A stretch of DNA of 64,000 bases, taken from assembly GCA_963924555.1 (NCBI GenBank), contig OZ004581.1:2418001-2482000 (forward strand), in the 5' to 3' direction. Position 1 is the stretch's first letter. Each line of letters opens with the position of its first letter. The DNA is from Crambe crambe. Taxonomy: Eukaryota; Porifera; Demospongiae; Poecilosclerida; Crambeidae. Below are positions 26,616-38,600 of this stretch, in pieces. The notes beneath the pieces were generated by a model. The model was not told where the DNA came from. It saw only the letters and a list, made by a program, of their open reading frames with translations, and ran no database searches. The position numbers were made by a program, and so were the translations under genes.

Positions 26616-27229
26616 TTTCCCCCTACCGATTTTTCTGTGAAAGTAGTTCAAAGCATAACCAAGGCGAGGATTTAGCCTACTTTAGTGCAGCTACCTGTGA
26701 AATGCTGTGTCCCAAAATTAACCAATTTACCCTTGGTAAGTTTACACTTTCCTGGTTTATGGGCATGTATCTTTAGATTGGTATTACTTGTACAATCATG
26801 TGTACTATTTGCAGCAGCTTAGCAGCTTAATATTGCATGCACATTGGGGAGAGGTTCATAATTCTTTGGAAGCTATCTTCAGCTTTCCATTTCTGTGCCA
26901 CAATCTGACATCATCTATGAAATAACAAACTTAAAATTTGCCTTGTATTGTAGAGCATGGTTATACCTTCATCATTGGTACAATAGTCAGCAATATTGTC
27001 CTCTTCTTCATCAATGGAGTCATGTGAGGGATTATTATCATTGGCTGTATAAAAGCAGGAAATGTACGTCATGATCATGCAAGTACTTTTCTTAGATGCA
27101 TGTATAATAGGATACTCAGCTATGTCTCCCCCTCCATTCAACTATTGGGGATGTGACTGGATGTGTAAAACTCACTGTAGCAGCCAGCCATCCTCAAGGC
27201 ATCCTGAAAAAGAGACCTAGCTCAATTTG

Positions 27230-29680
27230 TAGGTGTGACTTCAATTTTACTGCATGAATTTCTTCCTTTTGCCCAACACCTTAAGGTGAAAGTTGCTGGT
27301 TCCCTTGAGTCGTGGTCAAAGGTTTCTGTGGAAACAGGTTAGCTATACCTTTATAGGGTATCAAAATTTAAGGTTTCAGCACCCCTCTTATTGTTACTAT
27401 CATAATTATTATTCCACTATACTTTTAGCCTGGCATACCCCCTGATTTCAGCACCCCTCATAACAATGTAGTTACTGTTAACCTTTTCCACCTTTGACTA
27501 TTAGCTTGGCGTAGCCAGTATTTTTTTTCTTTTAAACAATGTAGCTAGTTATTTTATTGCTAAAGACTGGATACTGTCATTAACTACTTACCTTTGACTA
27601 TGCATTTAGTGTGGCGTAGCCCCTTTGCCCCAGAAGGTAACCAGCTGGATGTAAATGTATTGTCCAGAAGATGATAATTTTAATGATGTCTTTTTCACAT
27701 TTTCTACATTGTCACTCATTTCTTTCAATTCAGTTTAACTTTCAATTTCTCTTCCCAGGTATACAAGTGACTGTAGTGGGTGGATGTAGCTTGCATGGGC
27801 CACATTCTCTACCAGGGTGTATCTGGCTCATTTTGTGCCCTCTTGGAATCCTCTCTCCAAAGCTACAACAATTATCGTGTTCTCATTTTATTACCTATAG
27901 CTATGCTAGAAGAACTGTATGTATCTTTTAAATTAGACATTTTTGCCCCTAAATTTTTTTTAAATAACATATTGTAGTGTCCATTTTTTATTATACAATA
28001 ATTATGAATTCTGTTCATACTCTACTTGCGAAATGCTGTGTCCCGAATTAAAGTTGTAGCACTGTTTTCAGGTATCCCTTATTGCCAGTCCTATGTAAGA
28101 CTGGTCGGACCTCTCTTCTCAGAATTCACACTTGGCTAACAAAGAGGAATGCCTTAACTACAATTTTGCGGGCTGCATAGGCAGCTGCTCTGATGTGGTT
28201 GATATCCTGATTCAACGCCCATGCATCATGCATAATTCAATGACAAGTGTAAAAGATTAACTGTTATAAACTGTAAGTACATTGTAACCATATTCTGTAA
28301 TCATATTGTTATCATTCATTCACATGAAGCAGTAGCTAGCTATACATAATCATCATTCTTATTGATCGTAACCATTAGATACAGTCATTGTTTATTTTTA
28401 TAGTTATTGGACTAACATTTCAACCTATCAGAGGAAGCCGTAGTCTGTCCCTATAAAAGGGAGAATTCAAAATTCTCAGTTATTGTGAACATTCATTTTC
28501 ATTCAGCTGGTTCTCTCTGCATAGAACGGTTAGCTACAAACTTATACGTAATTCTTCCTATAATACGTAAGGAAAGAGTGCTTATTACTGCATATTAAAT
28601 TTGGTGTTATTGGTGCATTTAATTTCTGGCAGCTTACCATTTCAAGTGTTAGTTATTAAATTTTGTGGGGAATGTAACTATTGCTGATAGCTAAGATTTC
28701 CAGTTGGTATTTAGGAGTGTTGTGGTTGGCTTTTAAGCACTTAATTGCATACTTATTCTTATTTTAAAGAAGAAGCACATGATCGTGTACAAGGAACTGC
28801 TTTTTTTTCCTCCAATCACAAAATTAATAACATTTACATCCATGCATTGATTTAGTGTGTGCATGACTGCCCCCCCCCCCCCCCCCCCCCCCCCTTATAT
28901 CCATGGGTGGCTTGTACTGTGGAATTTGCATTACTGTATTTTACCTGTGATATCTCAGAAATGCTTTCAGCTAGTGCATGCTTTCATATTTTTTGGATAT
29001 TTACTAAATGAAAGGTTGGCGATCATTCTCTTTACCTTTAATTCAGCAAAAACTCAGTGCCCTCTCTCTTGTGGCAGGGCTAACTAGTGAGATTTCGGCA
29101 TGGGTACCTATCTTCAGTACACTAGACATCATCTCGATGCAGGCCTTTGATACTTTGCATGTGGATAGCCAACAGTATGAACTATAATATAATCATGCAA
29201 AAAACTGAAGTCTAGCTTGAAAACACACTGAACTGCAGGACAATGAAATATCACAAAAAAATCACTTATTTTGGAGTGACACAGCAAACTTTCTACTAAT
29301 AAAAGGTTTCTGAGACTTGAATGGAGGCTTAACTAGTCCTTTCTTTATGGTGTGGAACAATCAGATTGCTTGTATGTTTAACCAATAAAAAGTTATACAA
29401 GTTTTATTGGCACTACTTTTCCAACTTTCTCCAAACTGGTCAACTTTAGTACACCGGATATCTCGATGCAAATGGTCTGTTCCCAAAATTTTTAAGTTGC
29501 TATCTGTTTGAACTTTGATATGATATGCACAAAACATTGTCAGAAATGATGAAAAGTATAGAAAATATCTGGTTTACAGCTCCTGACCCACTGTTGTGAT
29601 GTCATCAATACATCAGGTGTAATTTGTTTTGTGGCTACAGTTATAGGACTGAAAACGCATGATTTTCTCATTAATTTCCT
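27230..29680. other. Noncoding stretch
   Basis: I see no supported gene. Contains a poly-C run (28870-28893) and a short repeated phrase (gaaatgctgtgtccc at about 26699 and 28031). ORFs of 60-90 codons here lack any domain or splice support. Confidence 0.4.
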
Positions 29681-29682
29681 GG

Positions 29683-30600
29683 TAACTTGGGTTCTATATT
29701 ATTGCAGAATGGTGAACAGCACCTTTCAGGATGATGAATGAAATGAGCAGCTGCTCTCAAACTCAGATGTTGACATTAATCTTCTGCATTGGAAATTAAT
29801 ATACCTTATATATTATTCTCTTACCAGTGATGATAACAGTACTGAAGTTCAAACTAATCTGCTTGTTCACCACAATGTAAACATCAACTAGCAGGGCAGC
29901 TACTTTGTATACTTGGACACACCCCTTAATTATTATAAAGATTTAAAACTAGTGTGCTGGGCATTTGTCTGCACATTTGCATTTTGCACTTCTGATGCCA
30001 CTAGACACTACGTAACTGAGAGTAACAGCAGGGGAAAATCTTTTGTGTCCAAAGTAACTAAATAGCTTCTCTAAATCTCCAGCTTGTTTCCAAGTCATGG
30101 ATGAAACACAAGTTAAAACAAACTGTAACTTACCTCATCTCTGCTAGAGCTGAACTGGGCCACCTTGAACCATGTGACCACTGTTACTTGATTGGATGTG
30201 AAGAGGGGCACATTAGGGAACAACTGATTCACTAGTCAATGTGGTATTTCTGGTTGTTGTACGGTAGAAAATCCTCCCTGCTAGTTGATGTTTACATTGT
30301 GGTGAACCAGCAGATTAGTTTGAACTTCAGTACTGTTATGTACTGAACAGTACTGGTAAGAGCACCTTACCAGTAAGAGTACATAGGCGGAGGAAAAGGG
30401 GGGCTGGGGGGGGGGGGGGGCATGGCCCCCCCCCCCCACTTTTTTACTCTAATATATAATGCCCCCCCCTTTTTTGCTGGCCATGTGAGGTAAACCAGCT
30501 AGTCAGCATTACATATAATGAGACTTGCAGAATCTTTGCAACTTCTGAATCACAAAGCACTGTTTTGGTGTATCAAGTACAATACATAGCTAGACTACAT

Positions 30601-30632
<32 letters not shown>

Positions 30633-30876
30633 CTTTTATTTTGCTTCCTCCACCTATGGAGTACCTTAGTAAGAGTACCTTCAGTAAGAGTTCCTTACTG
30701 AACAGTACTCTTACCAGTACTGTTCAGTACTGGTAATAGAATAATGTATAAGGTATATTAATTTCCAAGGCAGAAGATTAATGTCAGCATCTGAGTTTGA
30801 GAGCAGCTGCTCATTTCATTCATCATCCTGAAAGGTGCTGTTCACCATTCTGCAATGATATAGAACCCAGTTATAC
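29683..30876. mobile_element. TIR element about 1.2 kb long, interrupted by G/C-tract sequence
   Basis: The left arm (about 29683-29900: gggttctatattattgcaga ... gttcaaactaatctgcttgt) pairs with right-arm sequence at 30265-30350 and 30740-30876 (reverse order, ending aatgatatagaacccagtta). The right arm is split by 30355-30735, which contains G and C homopolymers and repeats of the motif cagtactg/ttactgaacag. No transposase is seen, so it is non-autonomous. Confidence 0.65.
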
Positions 30877-31734
30877 ACATTTTGGGATATGGTCGGCTTC
30901 TTTGCACTTTAAGAGTCCAATTCCTGATGACAGCTGTATCTGTCGAGCCCACCACACTAGATTTCAAGCACCACCAATCTGACTCAGGGTACTTTTATTT
31001 TGCTTCCTCCTGTCCACTATCAACTAGTCTATAGGGAAATAAACCTCCTCCCTTGCAGTATAGTTGTGGTGCTAAACCAAAAAAAGGAACTCGTTTCTTT
31101 CGCCATTGTCCAAACCCACCTCAGTCACACTGACACAGTTGACACAAATAGCACAGAAAATGATTGTCTCTGCATATGTCATGCTATAGGGCACACTTGT
31201 CAATACTACAAGACAACCTGACCACACCAGTATACATTACCAACCATACTTCAAACCGAGATTGAATTGTGGGAAAATGCACAATCTACAACACCAAATC
31301 AACTTACCAGAGCAAAAGTATCCACCCGTACAGCTAAGCACCATGGCAGTAACCCGGTTGACAGCAACAATAACCTATTGGAAGCAAAGAGGAGAATGAA
31401 CATGAAATGGATGGAACAAGGAAAATGACTATGAAACAGATGAGTTCAGACAAGTGACATAGAAACAGAACTTATCAGAGAGTGTGCAAGCCTAAGTAGG
31501 GATGGCAGGTCAAAGGTCATTAACTACATCTACAAAGAAGAGAAAAGAACTGGTGATCAACGATTAAAGAATTGTATATCAAACTTTACAGTGTAAATGA
31601 CTTGCGGCATCTCCAATCATACTGATTCCTCAGTATTTTTACTGAAATTTGTCCAAAAGTACTCAGTTTTAAACCAGAACAAAAGTCAATTTTTATGTTA
31701 GCGAATGAATTTTAGATCTTTGAACAGTGCTACA

Positions 31735-33923
31735 CAGTCTAATCGCCAGCGTCGGCGAGGCCCATAGGGCTAATACAACTTTAATTGCACAGACACGCAC
31801 TTTTATCACTCACCAGTTTACGGAAGTATCCGGAGAGAGTGTTTGTGGTCAAATTCACTTCCTTTAGTTGTAGTGCCGAGATTTTCCCTTTACAGAAGGC
31901 ATAAAGCTGCCTGTAGCTGCACCTTGCACGGTACTAACTCCACTATAATTTTAATAGCAAATGCAGCTGCACGCGCGAAGCAGCTGCTACATTTTTGTGG
32001 TCTTTGATATTGTGATAATCAATCGTGTTGTGGGCTGTGACATTTGTATTTCACACTTCCTGCCACTACTTCGAAGGTATGTAGAGCTCCTCCTATTATA
32101 AGTGGCATGTTATGCGTAATAAAATTAACTGTCCATTAGTGCATGTCTGTAATACAGCCTTTGCTTTATAGAGCCTTTGAATGCTACTCATAGCTTGAAG
32201 CTATACTGTTCATTGAATATAATGGCCTACTGAATAAGAATGGTGTGTTGGTATTAGCTATTAGCTAGCAGTAGTCCATCCAAATCTTTTACTATAGCTA
32301 TACACACACTATAGCAATGACAACCCTTGCCCATAGACCATGTCACTCTGTAAGCAGTGATCATTCAGATACACACTTAAAAATATTGATTGACTATTAA
32401 TCATCATGGGACACTTTCAGACACGGATACCTCTGCCAGGCTTCCATGAAGCAAATCAAAAGGAAAACCCTTAGCTAACATTAAAAATTTCCATCCTTGA
32501 TGGCTGCCCAACCAAGGAGGTAGCTACGAACAGAAATAATTTATTGTATTCAGAACTGTAAAAAACTGACATACAGCACCACCAATCTTTTAATACCCCA
32601 GGCCAACCCCAGATAAAGTTGATATTCTCTCTTGATAGGTACAGATGTGTATCACATACGTTTGATACTATTGTTTCCTGGGAGTAAGATTTTCATCCTA
32701 AAGATGCTATAGGTTCCTGAAGCAGAATGTCCTTATCTCTCTTTGAACACTATCACAGAAGAGCTACTACCACACTTAATGTCTGTACTCCTTTTTCATG
32801 GGATCGAGAATACCAGTTTTCTCTCTACATTCTATCATTTTTCTCCTTCATCAATAATGAAACACTGTGTGGTTCACTAGGACAAGTGACAGCAGATCCT
32901 GCCTCCCCTTCCCTCCAACTTGTTGGCTGTGGATATTTTAGAGTATATTTATCATGATTTCAGCAATCTTCACCAATCACCCTCTTTTATTCAATGAAAT
33001 CAGAGTCTCTCCATGACTTGCACTATCATCAGGAGAACAGTGTGGGAGTGAGCAGACATGACCGTGCCCTCTACCGAAGCTCTAAAGCTCCACTGGAATC
33101 GCTCCCTGTGTATTAGAGATGTGGCATCATGCAACTTCCAACGACATTGATCTTCCAGGTAAGTTAGCTGTTTGAGAAATGTAATTAAGATTCGATTTCT
33201 AGCTCACTGACACACATACATTTACCTATATAGCTGGAAATGGTTGGATGGAAAAGTCCAAAGTGTCTTAGACGTTCCTGAAAACATGGCAAGAGTTCAG
33301 GATTTTGTTTTCAATGGGTGTGGCTGAAAATTGACAAGCATACAAATGTGGACCAGGATGCAAGTGTGTCAACTGTTTAAATAGCTATAACAACAGTCTC
33401 AATCATCCTGAAGCAGTGATGGAGCTGTAAACATTGATGGACTTCAGAAACAGAACGAAGAATTGATAGGAGATAATACAGAGAGTGATGAAGAACATGA
33501 ACTAAATGAAAGACAAGATGAATGGGTGTGATATTTGCATTTTGCAATACTTACATCCACAAAATTGCTACTGTATATTATACAAGCAATACTACACAGG
33601 ATCCAGCTAGAATCTGAAGTGTCCACTGCTAGGAACGAAAATTCTAGCAAGAAACACTATGACGTGATGAAACTAGCCAAGCAACAGAGGCAACATATAG
33701 CTGAATTTTCTGCCTGTTTATAGCTTGCAACAATGTTTACTGTGCAGTAATACTTACCTAGGTTTCATCTTTAGCAGAAAGTGCTCTCCATATTGCTTCT
33801 TCGGCTTCTAAGAGGCAGTTACAGTCCATACAAAACACCAGCACAATTTCTGTTTTTCGACTACAATTTATGACGTCATCGCTAATACGTGGTAATTAAT
33901 TACGTCCACTGGCGATTAGACTG
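31735..33923. mobile_element. 2.19-kb TIR element with candidate 4-bp target duplication
   Basis: The ends CAGTCTAATCGCCAG (31735) and CTGGCGATTAGACTG (ending 33923) are perfect 15-bp inverted repeats. The flanks are taca at 31731-31734 and 33924-33927. The interior holds only ORF scraps, including a cysteine-rich KCGPGCKCVNCLN piece at about 33342-33380 (plus). I regard it as a decayed DNA transposon. Confidence 0.7.
33335..33430 (+). pseudogene. CXC/tesmin-like cysteine motif remnant
   Basis: One frame reads KCGPGCKCVNCLNSYNN then SLNHPEAVMEL and a stop. CGPGCxCxNC is the ending of CXC (tesmin/TSO1-like) cysteine domains, which also occur in some transposon proteins (family knowledge). The upstream cysteine half is not in frame. 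It lies within the TIR element 31735-33923 and is probably a fossil of its coding region. Confidence 0.4.
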
Positions 33924-34029
33924 TACATACCTACAAAAGGGGAAGATAAATAGGTTATGTTATGAATTTTTATATCTAGCTAATTAGCTACAAAGAAAAA
34001 GAATGAAAAACAATTGAGCGCAAAAAATT

Positions 34030-34365
34030 CCTTCTAATAAAAGTAGGGATACGTAACCATAAAATTTAGCTATTCTTATCACTCTTAGCCCTCCTAATAA
34101 CCACACCTGCATGTATCCAACTTATTAAATCCCTACTTCACTCCCCCTTCAGCAACAAGAGTGAACTTTTGTAATATTGCTGTGGTTCTTGAGTTTGGTG
34201 ATGGGTGGTTACTTGACTCACTTGGTGAAGTAGGGATTTAAGTTGGATACAGGTGTGGTTATTGAAGTGATAGGAATAGTAATAAGGTTATTGAAGTGAT
34301 AGGAATAGTAATAATGCAGCTAAATTTTATGGCTATCCCTATTTTACTTTTATTTAGAAGAATTT
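34030..34365. mobile_element. AGTAGGGAT hairpin element, about 335 bp
   Basis: Outer arms cttctaataaaagtagggat and atccctattttacttttatt, then ataaaatttagc/gctaaattttat. An inner pair is tccaacttattaaatcccta/tagggatttaagttgga. The inner repeat gtgataggaatagtaata is tandemly duplicated at 34267-34310. Same family as 12985-13205 and 14395-14565. Confidence 0.75.
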
Positions 34366-35573
34366 TTTGCACTCATTACAGATAGCTATGTTATGTTTGT
34401 ACCTTTTGCAAACATTTCACTTGCATCATGATAATTTATCATTATTCACAGCCATAACTGTCACGTTTACCTGTTGAACGAAGTATGAAACAGAGAGTAG
34501 CAGCCAGTGGCATGTCAAGCTCTAAAACGTTTTACTCCCTCTTGAGAGCTTTTTGCAAACTCTTAGCTCATCATAAATGAAAGGATTCCCTTTTTAACCC
34601 GCGCATAGTGTGACGTCCAAGCATACCAAACACTTCAACTGTAAGACTATATATGTTTACTTTTTGTTCATTATTTAGTTACAAGCAATTCATTGTGTGC
34701 ATTTGTTACTTCTGTTGTGGTTATTGTAATTAGTACATTGACTTGTGATTCTAACATCATTCCTACATGTATTCTTATCATTATGTCATCTCTAATTCTA
34801 TTGGTCTGCTATATATATATCTCAATCCTATTGGCCATTCCTATCCTTAAATTCTCCAACTTTTATATCTCCCTTCAGTTCTGTGTCTTGACTCACCTTC
34901 TACCTGTATGTAACCTCTAAATTGCAAAAATAATAGGCCTACGTGTACAACTTTGTTCAAAGGTTCAAAGTTCAAAGTTCATTATCACTGACTGACCCAA
35001 TAGGATATGCAGTGCAGTATAGTATACAACAAAAATATCACTAAAGGGATGACATCCTGAGAGTGGCAAAAACTGAGATATGAAGACCTCAGACCAGCAG
35101 TATTAAATGACCACTACCCTGGAACTGTGTAAGCTCCATTGGCCACTCTTCTGGTCAGGGGAAGGGATGGGAAATACACACACACACGCATGCACAGCAT
35201 CAATATTCTCATGTCACTTGAGCAGAAGTCAACCATGATTTTCAGGTTGGAGGAATCCCAAAGAACTCAGAATGCGAGAGGTCCAGTTGTTATATGGCAG
35301 CCCACAGAAGGTAAGCCATAACTATTCGCAACCTCGTTTTCACCCACAGCAGGTTTGTGGATAATATTCTACAGAGATGGTACAGCCTTAACCACTCTCT
35401 GGATAACTTCACACCTCAACCCATAGGTCTAAACTGCTTGACTACGGTAGACCTCAGTCACTGCTCGAAACTCTTCTCGATTTCAGAGGAGACTTCCTCT
35501 CGTCATTCATGCGAGCCTTATTGTGATTCTCGAGAGGAGACCTCCTGGATCGAGGAGACCTCCTCACACCATT
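34366..35573. other. Intergenic stretch upstream of the Ig/FN3 gene
   Basis: No supported gene. It includes gttcaaagttcaaagttc (34960-34980) and imperfect inverted sequence around cgagaggagacctcc at 35450-35570. Confidence 0.4.
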
Positions 35574-35584
35574 TGCGCATGCGC
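35574..35584. promoter_or_regulatory. NRF1-like palindrome TGCGCATGCGC
   Basis: A perfect TGCGCATGCGC lies 82 bp upstream of the ATG at 35666. This is the consensus bound by NRF1-type factors in animal promoters (family knowledge), so it may mark the core promoter of the Ig/FN3 gene. The same core occurs near 885, 3605 and 24728. Confidence 0.5.
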
Positions 35585-35665
35585 GAGCAAGCTCGCTAGC
35601 TCATCTCCTAGATATAAGAAGAGGAGGTTTTACTCCACGAATCGAGTCTACGAAATTTCGGGGAA

Positions 35666-38600
35666 ATGGGTCTCTGTCTACATTTTTATATTGTAGCAAC
35701 CGTTCTCATCTGCTTCAGATCTGGCCACAGTAAGTAGCCATCGAGCCTGAGGTAGCTACCTCAGCAAGTTTGCTAGCTGTAGCTAAGCACCTAGCTATAA
35801 TGACTCAATTGCTTTTAGAAAGGTGATGGCCACAGCTAATGTCTCATGATTTATGCAAACCAGCATCCATTCTAGATGTAGCTGAAATAGCTGCCAATTA
35901 TATATGTGGATGTGCTGCATGACTTGCCTCCCTTAGATTCTGCTGAAATAGCTAACTATAGCTATAGCACCAGCTATAAAACTATAGTCCTTAGCTAATA
36001 TTATTATTGATGCATGCAATCATATCATATGCAGCAGTGGAATTTATCAGTCACCCAGTCAGTGCTTTCTCTCCAGCTGGCAGAAACGTCACATTCTCCT
36101 GTCAATTGGATGAGGTCAGCAATGGTGTGTCATGGATTGTCAACACAGTCTTATCATCAGGTGAAGCAGTCCACTTGGACACTGCTGCTTCATCCCACAC
36201 TGATCTTCTTCAAAGCAGGAAAATCTTTTTCCAGTCTTCGGGGAATCGTTTTACTCTGACTGTGTTTGCATCAAAACAGAACAACCAGACATCTGTGACA
36301 TGCAAGCAGCTCCATATACCAAATTCAATCTTCAGTCAAACTGCAACTTTAACGGTTCTTGGTATGTTGCAATTTAACTGTTATAGAGTGAGCTAGAATT
36401 TTATATGCTCCATAATACAGTGGAAGGAGAGATAACATCCTAACCCACATTATCTTCTATAATAACTAGTACTTAAACATTTTTTGCCACCAAGAGAGGA
36501 CAGCCTCTCAATGTCCTTTATTAAGATTCCACTGTTACACTTCATTAAAAAGCGGTTTCCTTTATAGCCGGTATAGCTCTGTTGCTCTGGGATCACCTTG
36601 TGTGCTGAATATAATTAATGATATTGTCAAGAGTTGGCTAATGATTCCTATAGCAATCTCAAATTGAAGTCGTGGAATTTAGAAAACAGTGACCGTACAT
36701 GCACTACCATAGTTATGAATGCCTTGGGCATTTGAATGCTTGCACCAATTATGGTCAGTCTGGGGAATCAGAATATTATACCAGCTCTTATCAAGGTGGA
36801 TACTGTAGCTAATAATGTAAATCTGCTTGTTAAATTATCGGAGGTGGTCTCTGGTCATAAAGCACATTCTTTAAGAGAGGTGGTCTCTGAATATGTAATA
36901 CCATAATACACTTATGCAATGAATGTCTCATAGTCATTAATGTATAAAACAGCTTGATTCTACCAACATGGTTGGTCACATTGAGGAATATGTGTACTCA
37001 TTAGCGTTATGGCTTCATTATAATTTAAGGCCTAAGTACACTATACGCTCATGTTACCATGGCAAATGCATTGGGTGTTAGCAAAATTATGGTTATATTA
37101 ACTGCCCATGGACATCACACATGGTATGATGCAATAGCCACACCTTAGTCTTCAGACTGTCGATGATGAAAGGGTAAGTTAAAGCTAATTGGTGTGGGCT
37201 GCTATGCATGTGCATTTAAGAACCTAAGGCATTTATTTCCATGGTGATTATAAGTGTGGTACATCAGCATTTAACAATGCATGGCTACTTTGTCTGGCTA
37301 GCATTCCACTAAGTAACCACATTTGGTCTGAACATTCAAATGACCACGACATTCATTGTCATGGTGATATCCACATGTTTGGGTTAAGTATAGCCACCCC
37401 ATAACCAATTAATGCATACCTAACAGCCAGTTAATATAACCATAGTGCATACCTAACAGCCAGTTGATATAACCATTATGTTAACAGGTCATATTATAGC
37501 CAAACAAAGTAACAGTGCTTCTAGCTATGTAACAGCTGATTACATGTACAGTGGATTGCAGTAATCTTGCAACATGAAATTCAGAACACCAAACCAAAAT
37601 TTACATAGCCTCCTTTCAAAGGACTTAATTGTGGCTTTAGAGTTGGGCTACTTAAAAAGAAGCTATGTAAATTTTGTTTGGTGTTCTGAATTTCATGTTG
37701 CAAGATCACTGCCGATTCACTGTAGCTACAACATGAAATCCAGAACAGCAAAACCAAAATTTACATAGCCTCCTTTCAAATGGCTTTGGAGTTGGGCTAG
37801 TTGAAAGGGAGGCTATGTGCTGTTCTAGAGTTGTATTGCAAGATGACTGCAATCTGCTGTATCATTAAAATGAAGATTAGCCTTAATGCACCACACACTT
37901 ATAATCATAATCATGTCACCATGGCAATGAATCTTAAATCCACTTGCAAGCAGCCCACACAATAACTTAACCTTTCATCATTGACAGCCTGTGGCTATTG
38001 CATTACATGAACCATGTGTGGGATCCACAGTATAGTAAAGAGTATAGTACGTAGGTAGAAATGGAACAGGATGTAACCATGAATTTCATTAAAGGCATGC
38101 ATTCTATAATAAAACATTTCCCCACAAAAATTAATGTTAACTATGCATAGTGTATAACATCACTATAGGGAAGATATCAATCCCTCTTCAACTCACTACA
38201 AAATTATTTCTCTCTGCTGCTAGCTTGTAGCTAATAAGCTTTATTTTTCTTTGAATGAGCAAATTATGGTACCTTAGACACATTACATGTGAAAATCACT
38301 GGTCGAAGTCATAATAATCACAAGTACCTGATCAGATGCCGCGGCTACTAATTATTTCATTCCGCCAGAGAGGGAGGCTACAATTCAAGAGAGGCCACTA
38401 AACGGGGGCGGTGGCTAAATTTATTTGAGTGGTGCGGCTGCTATATCATTTAGCAGAGAATTGTGGGAGGCTACTAAACGGGAGCAGTGTCTGATTGCGG
38501 AAATACGGTATAATTATTACTATAATAGCAGCTTTGGTCTTAAAATCAATATTGGTCAAGTTAATCATTGTATAGTACACATGACTGAAGTTGGAACAAG

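Noticed and set aside
32727-32957. 76-codon ORF inside the 31735-33923 element
   Set aside because: No recognisable domain, and composition not clearly coding.
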